Positions 33,864 through 42,827 are shown, counted from the first letter of the stretch. The stretch is 64,000 nt of DNA from Pseudobdellovibrionaceae bacterium (GCA_016719575.1 JADJYV010000013.1:1550001-1614000); one strand, 5' to 3'. Made by a program: numbers and translations. The notes: generated by a model not told the origin, from the sequence alone.

Positions 33864-34864
33864 TTTTGTCTTTCGCCTGCCAAGAAAACATGCTGGGATT
33901 ACGATTAGACAGAGCCCTCTCCTTGCGAGAAGAGATTTCTACTCGTTCGCGGGCTGCCTTTCTAATCAATGACGGCCACGTCCTTGTAAATGGCCGAACA
34001 GCCAAAGCCTCCCTCCTTTTAAAGCAGGGAGATCAAATTGAAGTTCGTTTGCCAGACTCTCCAATAAATGAGCTTGTAGGATATGATTTTGAACTCGATC
34101 TTCTCTTTGAAGATGACGATATTATTGTCATTAATAAGCCGTCAGGATTAGTCGTTCATCCCGCAGCAGGACACGCACAGGACACTCTTGTAAATGCTCT
34201 TATTTTTCACACAAAATCTCTGTCTATGAAGTTTGGTGAACAACGCCCCGGAATTGTCCATCGATTAGACAAAGAAACGAGTGGGGTCCTCGTCGTCGCA
34301 AAAAATGATCGGGCTCACGAAAATCTCACCCGTCAATTCAAAGAGCGGACCATCCACCGTATCTATCATGCCGTCACAATAGGTCTTCCTAAACCACAAA
34401 AAGGAGTGATCCAATCATATTTGGCTCGCCATCCAGGGGATAGAAAAAAGTATGCTTCTGTTTTGGGCCCGGATAAAAAAATTCAAACGACCAAAGAGCC
34501 TATTTCTGATATTGGCAAATGGGCAAGCACAACTTACGAGGTCCTCACCTCGAGCGGCGGCCTTTCCTATTGCAAACTCAAACTTGAAACCGGACGAACG
34601 CATCAAATTCGTGTTCATCTCTCCGAAAAGGGATGTCCAATCGTCGGAGATATCGTTTACGGCGCCGATAAAAAGGCAAAAGCTCTTGAGTCAAAAAATA
34701 AACAGGTTGAAATAAAAAAACTAAATCGATTTCTTTTACATGCAACTGAGTTAGGTTTTGCTCACCCCACAACCGGAAATTATCTCTCCTTTTCAAAGGA
34801 TTGGCCCGATGAAATTCAAGACTTACTTACTCTCTGGAAATTAGATGAAAATCACAGAGACTAA
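33860..34864 (+). CDS. rluD: RluA-family 23S rRNA pseudouridine synthase (RluD-like)
   Basis: 334 residues with an N-terminal S4 RNA-binding domain (about 12-75) and a pseudouridine-synthase domain. The catalytic Asp is in H-R-L-D-K-E-T-S-G near residue 139. RluD modifies helix 69 of 23S rRNA; the S4 domain and length (E. coli RluD 326) fit, but RluC is not excluded. ATGA overlap with the gene before; the next gene overlaps by 20 bases. Confidence 0.85.
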   Translation: MILSFACQENMLGLRLDRALSLREEISTRSRAAFLINDGHVLVNGRTAKASLLLKQGDQIEVRLPDSPINELVGYDFELDLLFEDDDIIVINKPSGLVVHPAAGHAQDTLVNALIFHTKSLSMKFGEQRPGIVHRLDKETSGVLVVAKNDRAHENLTRQFKERTIHRIYHAVTIGLPKPQKGVIQSYLARHPGDRKKYASVLGPDKKIQTTKEPISDIGKWASTTYEVLTSSGGLSYCKLKLETGRTHQIRVHLSEKGCPIVGDIVYGADKKAKALESKNKQVEIKKLNRFLLHATELGFAHPTTGNYLSFSKDWPDEIQDLLTLWKLDENHRD

Positions 34865-35540
34865 CTTCGGATTTCTAATAGAAACCAATTCTTTTTTAGT
34901 TCTTTTTGGCGGAAAAAAAGCAACCCTCGGTAACTTGCAGGCTTCGTTCATGAATACACACTTTGTACGCGTCAAACAAACACACGGCGATAAGTCTGTT
35001 AGGTCTGACGACCCGATGGCAGATTACAAAATCGAAGCGGATGCGCATTTTACAAATCGTTCAAATCTCGGCCTCTGCATTTCAACAGCAGATTGCATGC
35101 CAATTTTTATTTATGATCCTACCATTCATTTTGTCGGCGCAATTCATGCCGGTTGGCGCGGAGTTGCTAACAACATTGTCACAAAAACCATCGGCCAGCT
35201 TAAAGCGCTGGGCGGAAGCCCAGAGAAAATGCACGTACTTATCGGTCCGCACATCCAAATGAATAGCTTTGAAGTCGACATTACTGTGCGAGATGAAATT
35301 CTCTCGAGCATTTCGGAATCAGTAACTATTTCTGAGAGCATATATCACCAAAATATAAGCTCCGAAAAAGCCTTGGTTGATTTAAATCAGGTAATGAAAA
35401 CGCAACTACAAAGTTGCGGCATTGCCTTTGATAACCTCTCTAATTTGCATATCGATACATTTACAGATCCACGCTTTCACTCTCATCGCCGCGATAAAGA
35501 GCACGCCGGGCGCCAACTCAGTTTTATTTCTTTGCGGTAA
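34845..35540 (+). CDS. pgeF: Peptidoglycan editing factor PgeF (YfiH/DUF152)
   Basis: 231 residues of the copper-oxidase-like DUF152 family, which in E. coli corrects mis-incorporated residues in peptidoglycan precursors. The metal-site motifs T-H-G-D (near 46), D-C-M-P (near 82) and H-A-G-W-R-G (near 99) are intact. Often next to rluD in proteobacteria, as here (20-base overlap). Confidence 0.9.
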   Translation: MKITETNFGFLIETNSFLVLFGGKKATLGNLQASFMNTHFVRVKQTHGDKSVRSDDPMADYKIEADAHFTNRSNLGLCISTADCMPIFIYDPTIHFVGAIHAGWRGVANNIVTKTIGQLKALGGSPEKMHVLIGPHIQMNSFEVDITVRDEILSSISESVTISESIYHQNISSEKALVDLNQVMKTQLQSCGIAFDNLSNLHIDTFTDPRFHSHRRDKEHAGRQLSFISLR

Positions 35541-35966
35541 TCAAATACTGAGTTTTGGGGCCCGCCCCTTGTTAAATAACTCGTTTAGAATCTAAGGCCC
35601 ATTTGATTAGACGATTAAAAGTCGTTAGAGGCATACCTTGTCCATTCCAAAGCGTCTTTCATTGGGGCTCCTTCGGAATAGGAAGTCCCGGCTTAAGGAC
35701 TTCAAGTTGTTTGGACCTGAGTTCATCCAGCCCTTTTGCCTCAAGATTTTCCAAACTCCAGTTGTTTCCTTTAATCAGTTTCTGAGCTGCTTGTTGTCCT
35801 CGGCTATTATTATGCACGTCCATGTCGCGCTCGTTGGTCGGGCAACTCAAGGCAATGGGTGTAATTACTCACAAAGCTGCGAGCTTGAAAAAATCTAACC
35901 ATTTAGACCCAAAAAGGCATCTCATATTTGCACAATTTTGGGTCGTCTAGGTGTTATTAACTAAAC
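35541..35966. other. 426-base spacer without an intact gene
   Basis: Between pgeF and the secreted-protein gene there is no intact reading frame with a ribosome site. It contains a small GC-rich hairpin at 35557-35568 and the decayed minus-strand reading frame listed separately (35572-35902). Nothing else is seen. Confidence 0.6.
35572..35902 (-). pseudogene. Decayed gene of unknown family
   Basis: On the minus strand a coherent reading frame from about 35868 to 35572 is broken by an in-frame TGA at 35659-35661: before it the peptide reads D-V-H-N-N-S-R-G-Q-Q-A-A and L-E-V-L-K-P-G-L, after it T-F-N-R-L-I-K-W-A-L-D. A second in-frame stop at 35869-35871 separates it from a possible start in another frame (ATG at 35902). 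The composition is protein-like but the frame cannot make a whole product. Family not recognised. Confidence 0.45.
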
Positions 35967-36467
35967 TTACTTTTTACTTGCTGGTTTCCGTTTTCCGCCA
36001 AAAATGGCTTCCACAGCCGCTGTTGTTGTTGCCGTATCATGGCGCTCGCCTGTTGCATCATAGAAATGTTGAATTTTTTTATTCGTATTCGTTGTTTGAA
36101 TAAAAGTTATCGCGCCACTGCTTGGACATCCAACTAAATGTGCGACATTGGCGAAAATATCAGACCCAGTTCTAACGTAAAGATAGGCCAAATCAACTTC
36201 ATCAGTACTTCCACCCTTACTTAATTTAATTGTTCGAAAAGGGAATTTCTTGCCACTCATTTCAGCCTGAGTATTTGTTGCTGAATCAATTTCGCTTATA
36301 TAACTTGGCTTATTGTCGCCACAATTTTGGCAAAAATACATGACTTCCTTATGCAGATTGATCAATTGCAGTGCGGAGGCAGAATCCGCGCCCGACGTCC
36401 ACTGACATTGATCCGCAAATGCAATATGACCTATGAATATAGATAAAATAACTAAAACGTTTTTCAT
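35967..36467 (-). CDS. Secreted protein of unknown function
   Basis: 166 residues with a signal peptide (M-K-N-V-L-V-I-L then I-A-F-A, cleavage near residue 18). The mature protein has four cysteines (Q-C-Q-W, Y-F-C-Q-N-C, G-C-P) and a basic tail K-R-K-P-A-S-K-K. AAGGAG precedes the ATG on the minus strand. Not recognised; possibly disulfide-bonded in the periplasm. It stands alone, opposite in direction to pgeF. Confidence 0.65.
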   Translation of the reverse strand: MKNVLVILSIFIGHIAFADQCQWTSGADSASALQLINLHKEVMYFCQNCGDNKPSYISEIDSATNTQAEMSGKKFPFRTIKLSKGGSTDEVDLAYLYVRTGSDIFANVAHLVGCPSSGAITFIQTTNTNKKIQHFYDATGERHDTATTTAAVEAIFGGKRKPASKK

Positions 36468-36615
36468 GAAAACTCCTTTTCTATAAAACTATGCTTTCAA
36501 ATCAATTCTGGTAAGTCCAGTTATTCACGGTTCTCCCAAGAATAGACGGCTTAAATAGCGAATGTGAGTTAAAAAAATCGTTTTCAGATATCGAATTTGC
36601 GTAAAAAAAGAAGAA

Positions 36616-36691
<76 letters not shown>

Positions 36692-36741
36692 AATTTCGAG
36701 AAAGCTCATTAGTTACCTTCTCGACTAGCTTAGTGTCAAGA

Positions 36742-37905
36742 TTAGACCTTATCAAAAGCAGATTTTAGATCCGCTAACAGGTCACTAATATCCTCAATGC
36801 CGACAGAAAGACGAATCAGCGTATCGTCAATTCCCAAGGCCTTTCTGTTTTCTGGCGGGACGCTAGCGTGCGTCATGATGGCCGGATGTTCAATGAGGGA
36901 CTCAACCCCCCCTAGGCTCTCGGCCAAAGAGAAAATTTGGACGTTTTCTAAAAAAGTTCGAGCCTCTTTTAACCCTCCTTTAATATAGAAGGTAATCATT
37001 CCTCCCATTCCTAGCATCTGCTCTTTTGCAAGCTCATGCTGTGGATGAGACTTCAAACCCGGATATATAACCTTTTGAACCTTTGGATGCGCTTCTAAAA
37101 ACTCAGCGAGTACGGCCGCATTTTCAGCATGGGCCTTCATACGTAAAGGAAGAGTTTTTAAGCTTCGCAAGCACAAAAAAGAATCAAACGGACCCTGAAT
37201 TCCGCCCATTGAATTGCTTAAGAATGCGATTTTTTCAGCAAGATCTGCACGATTTGTCGCGGCAACACCGCCGACGACATCGCTGTGACCTCCTATATAT
37301 TTGGTCGCCGAGTGCACAACAATGTCAGCACCAAGTTTGAGCGGCAACTGGAAGTAAGGACTCATAAAAGTATTATCAACAACCGTAATAATACCCTTCT
37401 CGCTTGCTAGCTTTGCTATTTTCTTAATATCGACAAGCTTTAGAGTAGGATTCGTCGGCGTTTCTAGCCACACAAGCTTCGTATTTTTCCTTATTGCCGC
37501 AGAAAAATTCTCTGCCTTTGTTAGGTCGACAAAAGAAAAGTCTAAGCCATTATTTTTAAGAACTCGGTTAAAAAGACGAAAGGTCCCCCCATACATATCA
37601 TCACCAGCAACTACGTGGTCGCCATTCTGAAGCATCTGCATAATAGTTGTGGTTGCAGCACAGCCCGAGGCAAATGCAAAACCATACTGACCACCCTCCA
37701 AATTTGAAAGACAGTCTTCGTAGGCCCTTCGCGTTGGATTGTGCGTGCGGCTGTACTCCCAACCCTTGTGAACGCCAGGAGACTCTTGAACATATGTTGA
37801 GGTCATGTACACAGGAGTCATAATTGCACCTGTCGTTGGATCTGGAGCTTGCCCGGCATGAATTGCACGTGTTGCAAAGCCGAGTTTTTCTAACTTCTTT
37901 GTCAT
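36742..37905 (-). CDS. Cystathionine gamma-synthase / gamma-lyase-type PLP enzyme
   Basis: 387 residues, fold-type I. Y-S-R-T-H-N-P-T near residue 50, S-G-C-A-A-T-T near 80, D-N-T-F and the PLP lysine in S-A-T-K-Y-I-G-G-H near 200 match CGS/CGL enzymes. The tail S-L-G-G-V-E-S-L-I-E-H-P-A and L-I-R-L-S-V-G-I-E-D are shared by both. Because a CBS-like gene lies 12 bases upstream in the same operon, a gamma-lyase (reverse transsulfuration, cystathionine to cysteine) is the better guess. Paralogue of 951-2198. Confidence 0.85.
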   Translation of the reverse strand: MTKKLEKLGFATRAIHAGQAPDPTTGAIMTPVYMTSTYVQESPGVHKGWEYSRTHNPTRRAYEDCLSNLEGGQYGFAFASGCAATTTIMQMLQNGDHVVAGDDMYGGTFRLFNRVLKNNGLDFSFVDLTKAENFSAAIRKNTKLVWLETPTNPTLKLVDIKKIAKLASEKGIITVVDNTFMSPYFQLPLKLGADIVVHSATKYIGGHSDVVGGVAATNRADLAEKIAFLSNSMGGIQGPFDSFLCLRSLKTLPLRMKAHAENAAVLAEFLEAHPKVQKVIYPGLKSHPQHELAKEQMLGMGGMITFYIKGGLKEARTFLENVQIFSLAESLGGVESLIEHPAIMTHASVPPENRKALGIDDTLIRLSVGIEDISDLLADLKSAFDKV

Positions 37906-37917
37906 AAATTTCTCTTC

Positions 37918-38973
37918 CTATGTATTTTTCTTTAGATCCGTGAATAACTGTTCGGCAGTTACAACAACGTTAAATGCACTTGCCATACTGTCTAGACTCA
38001 TCAAGCCGTTTTCCACCATCCACTTATTATTAAAAGCTTTGCTCAAGTAAGCGCGACCGCTGTCTGGAAATATAACCACCACATTCGAAACCTTTTCTAA
38101 TTTTTCAGTCGCCTTTAAAGCTCCAACAAGAGCAAGACCACTCGATGGTCCAACCAACAATCCCTCTTTAGCAACCAGGTCGCGAGTCATGTCAAAAGCT
38201 TCTTGATCCGAAACTTTTTCAAAACCGTCATATAGATTAAGATGAACATTGTCTGGAAGCATATCCTCGCCAACACCTTCGACCTTATAAGAACCTGGAG
38301 GATCAACAATTTTTTTGTGATAATAAAGGTCGTACAAAATGCTCCCGATTGGATCCGCGCAAATGACCTTAATATCCTTATTCTTTTCTTTAAGAAATTT
38401 TGCACAGCCTGAAAGCGTTCCGCCTGTGCCGGCCCCACCAACTATCATGTCCACTCTTCCGCGCATTTGCTCCCAAATTTCAGGACCCGTCGTGTGATAA
38501 TGACGGTTTGGATTATCAGGATTATGAAACTGATTCACCAAAAAAGCCCCAGGAGTCGCTTCAGTAATCTTCTTTGCTACCGAGTAGTGACTCATGGGGT
38601 GATCCGGCTCGACACCGTTGGGGGTAATTACTACCTTAGCGCCATAAGCACACAGGATCGCTCTTTTCTCATCACTCATTTTCTCGGGCATGGTGAAGAT
38701 ACACTTGTAACCCTTTACGGCACCAACAAGAGCAAGTCCCACCCCCGTATTTCCAGAGGTTGCCTCAACAATCGTACCTCCAGGCTTCAGATCGCCACGA
38801 CGTTCCGCCTCTTCGATCATCGAAATCGCCACTCGATCCTTGATGCTCCCACCAGGATTGAAATATTCCATTTTCGCATAAAAATTATGTTTCGACTTTT
38901 TAGAGAGGCAATGCAGATGAACCATCGGAGTCTTGCCAACGGTTTCTAAGATATTCTCATAACAATTTTGCAT
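37918..38973 (-). CDS. Cystathionine beta-synthase / cysteine-synthase-type enzyme
   Basis: 351 residues of the fold-type II PLP family. The PLP lysine is in G-S-I-K-D-R near residue 43, followed by E-A-T-S-G-N-T-G near 72 and G-G-A-G-T-G-G-T-L-S-G near 180. E-G-V-G-E-D-M-L-P fits CBS better than O-acetylserine sulfhydrylase. There are no C-terminal CBS domains, so it would lack AdoMet control. With the next gene it forms a CBS-CGL pair turning homocysteine and serine into cysteine. Confidence 0.8.
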   Translation of the reverse strand: MQNCYENILETVGKTPMVHLHCLSKKSKHNFYAKMEYFNPGGSIKDRVAISMIEEAERRGDLKPGGTIVEATSGNTGVGLALVGAVKGYKCIFTMPEKMSDEKRAILCAYGAKVVITPNGVEPDHPMSHYSVAKKITEATPGAFLVNQFHNPDNPNRHYHTTGPEIWEQMRGRVDMIVGGAGTGGTLSGCAKFLKEKNKDIKVICADPIGSILYDLYYHKKIVDPPGSYKVEGVGEDMLPDNVHLNLYDGFEKVSDQEAFDMTRDLVAKEGLLVGPSSGLALVGALKATEKLEKVSNVVVIFPDSGRAYLSKAFNNKWMVENGLMSLDSMASAFNVVVTAEQLFTDLKKNT

Positions 38974-38980
38974 TTGAACG

Positions 38981-39190
38981 CTAGCTTTCTAGTTCTTTCC
39001 TTCGGTTGGGACGAAGGTAAACGGAAGACATGGACTGCAAAACATTATTCATTTGGGTCAGCGGGTCCACCGAATAGTCCATGCCAAGTTTTACAGAAAG
39101 CTTTTTGACGGTTTGCTTATTTGGCTGATTCTTCATCAGCTCGTTAACGAGCATTTCTAGATCATCTTGCTCTGAGCAGGCTTTAGCCAT
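38981..39190 (-). CDS. Small cytoplasmic protein of unknown function
   Basis: 69 residues, charged and helical, with no signal or membrane segment (M-A-K-A-C-S-E-Q-D-D start, P-N-R-R-K-E-L-E-S end). GGAGG six bases before the ATG and an 8-base gap to the CBS-like gene support it as real and co-transcribed with it. Not recognised. Confidence 0.6.
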   Translation of the reverse strand: MAKACSEQDDLEMLVNELMKNQPNKQTVKKLSVKLGMDYSVDPLTQMNNVLQSMSSVYLRPNRRKELES

Positions 39191-39216
39191 GGGTATCCTC
39201 CAACAAGGTCACTTTA

Positions 39217-39654
39217 TCACCCACTTCCCAAAGAGTGAAAAAAATTTTCTAGCAGTGGACCAAAAAGAAGCAATAAAAATGCCGGAAATTGCATCAAAAG
39301 CAGTGGAACCAACAAGATAAATGGCAGTTTTGTGATTTTTCGGCTGATTTCATCATCACATGCCTCGATGGTTTCCTCTTCAAGCAATAGTAAGTAAGAA
39401 TATATCCCTTCCCCCGATAGTCCGCGCTGAAGGAGCTCTAAAAGGCTCCGGCGATATCGAGATCTTTGACCATGAACAATCGCACTGACATCCAGACCAC
39501 GATCTTGCCATGAGATCCATTTAGAAACGTCTTTAGAAAAATCTTCAGATGAGGCTTGTAGGTAGACCAAAATTCCGCTCCGTACCGAAGCCCCGGATTC
39601 TATCGATCGTTTTACTTCCGTAATGAGATGTAAGGGGGGGGCTAAGTAGTCCAT
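39217..39654 (-). CDS. TadC-like (T2SS F domain) membrane protein
   Basis: 145 residues. The N-terminal part (E-V-K-R-S-I-E-S-G-A-S-V-R-S-G, then W-x-x-R-G-L-D) is the type II secretion F-domain pattern, followed by one long hydrophobic segment near 108-132. It is about half the length of TadC, so it is either a reduced form or pairs with the neighbour, whose 3' end it overlaps by 13 bases. Weakly assigned; the overlap with a TadB-like gene is the main support. Confidence 0.5.
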   Translation of the reverse strand: MDYLAPPLHLITEVKRSIESGASVRSGILVYLQASSEDFSKDVSKWISWQDRGLDVSAIVHGQRSRYRRSLLELLQRGLSGEGIYSYLLLLEEETIEACDDEISRKITKLPFILLVPLLLMQFPAFLLLLFGPLLENFFHSLGSG

Positions 39655-40379
39655 CTAAATCTCCTGCCGATGACAAAAACTGTCACCAGACCGCTTAAAA
39701 ATAATGAGCCCGAGACCAAAATAACACCGCGATTCGAAAAAAAGCCAAATTGTGTAATCATAAAGATTAATAATCCAAGATAAAGTAGTGCTGAAATCGC
39801 TGCTTGCATGCGAATTTGCATGGTCACAAGTCCAGACTTACGTCGAAAATTTTCTACCGTCTTCACGCGCTTTCGAAGAGCCCGCAATTGCTCTGCACAT
39901 TTCGACTGAGATCTTTCTATACGAAAAAGATCCTCAAATATTCTCTTAAGAGTCTCCGATCCAAGGTCCTCTATTGCCGAATTATAGGCAATTGCATGAA
40001 ACAAATTGTGCCATGAAACGCGCAATAGGCTTGATTCTTGGGCTGCAAGCGACGCCAAAGAGGCTCGCAGCGAATTGCCCGACTGAACTTCGAGAACAAG
40101 ATGATCTAATACACGAAGAGTATGTTTTTGAATCTGACTTTCCAGATACTTCAAAAAAAGTCTTGGCAATGCCTTTATAAAAAGGAAAATTATGCCGAAG
40201 AAAACCCAGAGGCAATAAGGCCTTGAAACTAAAATTATAAAAAACCCTAACATGAGTCCTACAAAACTGAGAAAAATGAGCTTGTGATATTTAAAAAATC
40301 CTATTTTTTTCAACGAGGTTCCAATTATCCGGTGCGCGTACACATATCCGAGACTCGTAAGCATGATTGAAATAAGCAT
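39642..40379 (-). CDS. TadB-like (T2SS F domain) membrane protein
   Basis: About 245 residues from the ATG at 40379 (GGAAGGTGG just upstream); a TTG at 40412 is the longer alternative. Hydrophobic segments near 1-20, 35-75 and 190-235 surround a cytoplasmic helical domain with V-L-D-H-L-V-L-E-V-Q-S-G-N-S-L-R-A-S-L, the F-domain signature of Tad pilus platform proteins. With 39217-39654 it could form the inner-membrane platform of a Tad-type system whose other parts are at 5.7 kb and 59 kb or outside the window. Confidence 0.55.
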   Translation of the reverse strand: MLISIMLTSLGYVYAHRIIGTSLKKIGFFKYHKLIFLSFVGLMLGFFIILVSRPYCLWVFFGIIFLFIKALPRLFLKYLESQIQKHTLRVLDHLVLEVQSGNSLRASLASLAAQESSLLRVSWHNLFHAIAYNSAIEDLGSETLKRIFEDLFRIERSQSKCAEQLRALRKRVKTVENFRRKSGLVTMQIRMQAAISALLYLGLLIFMITQFGFFSNRGVILVSGSLFLSGLVTVFVIGRRFRWTT

Positions 40380-40521
40380 GAGCACCACCTTCCTGCCCAA
40401 ACAGCATCTCAAAAAAGGTGCCTATGAATTTTTTTATTGACGTCGATAGTCGAATTGTGAAGACTTAGGGTAAGACGTTATTAAAGTGGTAACAACAACG
40501 ATTGCATCCTAGGAGGAGCAA

Positions 40522-40614
40522 ATGGCAAAAAAGAAAGCTACTAAAAAAGCAGCTAAGAAAACTACAAAAAAAGCTACTAAAAAGAAAGCTACTAAAAAAG
40601 CAGCTAAGAAATAG
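40522..40614 (+). CDS. Histone-H1-like lysine-rich peptide (30 residues)
   Basis: A tiny gene with AGGAGG four bases before ATG and a terminator 23 bases after its stop. The product has 16 Lys of 30 residues, the rest Ala and Thr after the Met, with no acidic residue; K-K-A-T-K-K-A-A-K-K occurs twice (residues 4-13 and 21-30). This is the composition of H1-like tails of bacterial proteins such as Hc1 and AlgP. It probably binds DNA or RNA; this is inference. It is divergent from the TadB-like gene. Confidence 0.7.
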   Translation: MAKKKATKKAAKKTTKKATKKKATKKAAKK

Positions 40615-40636
40615 TTTTTTACTGTTTCAGTACTTT

Positions 40637-40667
40637 AAAACCCACGTTGCAAAACGTGGGTTTTTTT
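40637..40667 (+). terminator. Rho-independent terminator after the lysine-rich peptide gene
   Basis: AAAACCCACGTT pairs with AACGTGGGTTTT across a short loop and is followed by a run of seven T. Strong. Confidence 0.9.
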
Positions 40668-40710
40668 ATGTCTTGTTTGTTAATATAAGATCGTTCAAAT
40701 TCGCACGTGA

Positions 40711-41325
40711 CTAAAAGTAGTAACTGGCTCCCACAGATCCAGTTGGCACCAAAGTGCTATTATTCACTTCTCCCAGTAGGATCACCTCGGCATACAATGA
40801 AGTGCCGGCCATAGGGCCTTGCAAGTGCAAGTATTGCAAGCCAACAGCTCCAGACAAAAAGTCCGTAGAAAACCGATGCTCTGCTTTTTGGTGACTGCTC
40901 AAAACTCGGTCTAAAATTGGCGAGTTGCGATAATCACCGTCACTGCCTACGTTATACCAACGCGAATATCCTGCAGAAGTATAAGGGGCAATCGTATCCC
41001 CTTCAAAGATGTGCTTCCAACCAATGTTAAAGGTGTTATAGTTTGTTCCGCCACCAAAACCGGCAAAACCCGCATTTTGATCTTCGAAGTTTACTTCGAT
41101 ATTCAGGCCATAACGCCCAAATGTACCGCCAACTCCAAGACCCAGACCAATCCTACGAGTTTCCCGAAGAGCAAAGTTACTCTGATAGCTGTTGTCCTCA
41201 CTGATCTTTAAAACGGTTGCGACGGTAGATAAGAAATCTCCCTCATCGAGCTCTTGAGATAAGGCTCGAACCTGCAGCGAGAAAATAATCGAAACGAAAA
41301 GCGTAGCAAATCCTACATATTTCAT
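40711..41325 (-). CDS. Outer-membrane beta-barrel protein next to the Mla genes
   Basis: 204 residues: signal peptide (cleavage near residue 22, V-R-A), then alternating aromatic/hydrophobic strands with many Gly, and a C-terminal G-A-S-Y-Y-F ending in Phe, as needed for BAM insertion. Likely a small eight-stranded barrel. It is 15 bases downstream of the MlaD-like gene in the same operon, so it may be the outer-membrane end of this lipid transport system, but MlaA/C-like sequence is not seen. Function is inference from position. Confidence 0.65.
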   Translation of the reverse strand: MKYVGFATLFVSIIFSLQVRALSQELDEGDFLSTVATVLKISEDNSYQSNFALRETRRIGLGLGVGGTFGRYGLNIEVNFEDQNAGFAGFGGGTNYNTFNIGWKHIFEGDTIAPYTSAGYSRWYNVGSDGDYRNSPILDRVLSSHQKAEHRFSTDFLSGAVGLQYLHLQGPMAGTSLYAEVILLGEVNNSTLVPTGSVGASYYF

Positions 41326-41340
41326 AAAAACCCCCTAAAA

Positions 41341-42117
41341 TTATAATACTCGAGCCCGAACGCCCTCTTCCTGAAGAAACTTCTTAATTGCAGGTCCATC
41401 TAACGGGTCCAATCGGAATAATAACTTATGTATTAGCTGAAAGGTGTCCTGAGATTTTTTTGTTCGCAATTCACCCGTCAGATAAGCCATGTCATCGCTT
41501 ATCTTAATGGCATTATCAAGAAGTCTTGCCATGTCCTTATTTTTGGAAGTTTTGTCTAGTAGCGCCAAAGTTTTGTTAAAATTCGTCATTAGGCGGTCTA
41601 CTTGAGAAATTACGTTGCTAACTGAACCTTCATTTTTCTCAACAAGTTCAATTATTTTGCCCGCAAGACCATAGCTTTGGGATATTAATTGGTCAATTCT
41701 TGGCGGGTCTTCGCCGCGAACAAAATCCCCACTTCCAAGCTCTTGACTTTCAGCGCTCCCCGGCGAGATTTCCAGAAACTTTTCCCCAATGACTCCAGCC
41801 AAATTGATAAAATATTTAGAATCTTTGCGTACAGTCGACCATGCCTTCTTATCTACAGAAATTTGCAAACGCAGCTTTGCCTCTTCTCCGTTGGGCGTTT
41901 TATAACCAGGATCAAAAGTGATTTTCTTTACTTTGCCAACCTTAATCCCCATCACTCGCACTGGGGATCCTTCTTCAATGCCACCGGCATAATTGTACAT
42001 TACGTTGATGTCATTCGTATTTGAGAATGGAGAAATTAATCCCATCATATAAGCAAATGCGACGATAAGAACCATCGCGAGCAGACCTAATAAACCAACC
42101 TTGGTTTCAATTTTCAT
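41341..42117 (-). CDS. MCE-domain lipid-transport protein (MlaD-like)
   Basis: 258 residues: one N-terminal membrane helix (about 7-26), a single MCE domain (about 35-115, with G-I-E-E-G-S-P-V-R-V-M-G-I-K-V-G-K-V) and a helical C-terminal region (about 150-230). MlaD-type proteins form a hexameric ring in the periplasm on the MlaEF complex and shuttle phospholipids. It is longer than E. coli MlaD (183), mainly in the C-terminal helices, which may make a longer tunnel. 12 bases downstream of the MlaE-like gene. Confidence 0.85.
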   Translation of the reverse strand: MKIETKVGLLGLLAMVLIVAFAYMMGLISPFSNTNDINVMYNYAGGIEEGSPVRVMGIKVGKVKKITFDPGYKTPNGEEAKLRLQISVDKKAWSTVRKDSKYFINLAGVIGEKFLEISPGSAESQELGSGDFVRGEDPPRIDQLISQSYGLAGKIIELVEKNEGSVSNVISQVDRLMTNFNKTLALLDKTSKNKDMARLLDNAIKISDDMAYLTGELRTKKSQDTFQLIHKLLFRLDPLDGPAIKKFLQEEGVRARVL

Positions 42118-42128
42118 AACTTACTCCA

Positions 42129-42827
42129 TTAATATAAGTAACTGAAAGCATATGATAGAACAAAGTCGAGTACAATAACTGCAATAGAGCCAACAACGAC
42201 GCTATTTGTAGTTGCTCGTCCAACACCCTCTGCCCCGGCTTCACATCGAAATCCAAAATAACAACTAATCAGCGGAATCACCGCTCCAAAAACGGCGGCC
42301 TTTACAACTGCCAAGATTAAATCCTGAAACTGAACAAAACGCCTCATGGCAGTAAGAAAAATTGCCGGTGGATACCCCAAATAGCTATTACTTACCACCA
42401 TCGCGCTCAGCAAACATGCCATGTTTGCAACCACAACAAGCATCATCGTTCCAAAAATGCAGGCTATAAGTCGAGGAATCACAAGATACGTGCTCGGAGG
42501 TATTCCAAGCATTTTAAGTGCATCAATTTGCTCTGTTACTTTCATTGTGCCAACCTCAGCAGCAATTCCGGCGCCCACTCGAGAGGTTAATAACAGGGCG
42601 GTCACCACCACCGCCAACTCGCGAAGAATGAGCATTGCAGCAAAGCCGGGGACCATCGAGTCATTTTGAATAACTATTTTCATATGAAAGGAGGATTCAA
42701 TAATCGTCACTATTGCGGCAAAACAGACACAAAAAACTATTATAGAAAGACTTCCATTTGCAATGAAATGTAGCTGCTCCAACGTCTCTTTCCATCTAAT
42801 TATTCTGTTGGGAGATTTTGTTGCCAT
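42129..42827 (-). CDS. MlaE-like permease, second copy
   Basis: 232 residues of the MlaE/TGD1 family. The signature V-G-T-M-K-V-T-E-Q-I-D-A-L-K-M-L-G-I-P-P (near 90-110) and about five membrane segments are present. It differs clearly from the other permease upstream (for example A-E-V-G instead of A-E-L-G). It is directly adjacent to that gene (one-base overlap of stop and start). Two MlaE subunits in one operon suggest a heterodimeric membrane core. Confidence 0.85.
   Translation of the reverse strand: MATKSPNRIIRWKETLEQLHFIANGSLSIIVFCVCFAAIVTIIESSFHMKIVIQNDSMVPGFAAMLILRELAVVVTALLLTSRVGAGIAAEVGTMKVTEQIDALKMLGIPPSTYLVIPRLIACIFGTMMLVVVANMACLLSAMVVSNSYLGYPPAIFLTAMRRFVQFQDLILAVVKAAVFGAVIPLISCYFGFRCEAGAEGVGRATTNSVVVGSIAVIVLDFVLSYAFSYLY

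Noticed and set aside
35557..35568. GC-rich inverted repeat after pgeF
   Set aside because: GGGGC/GCCCC would leave only a two-base loop; a four-pair stem without T-run is too weak to call a terminator.
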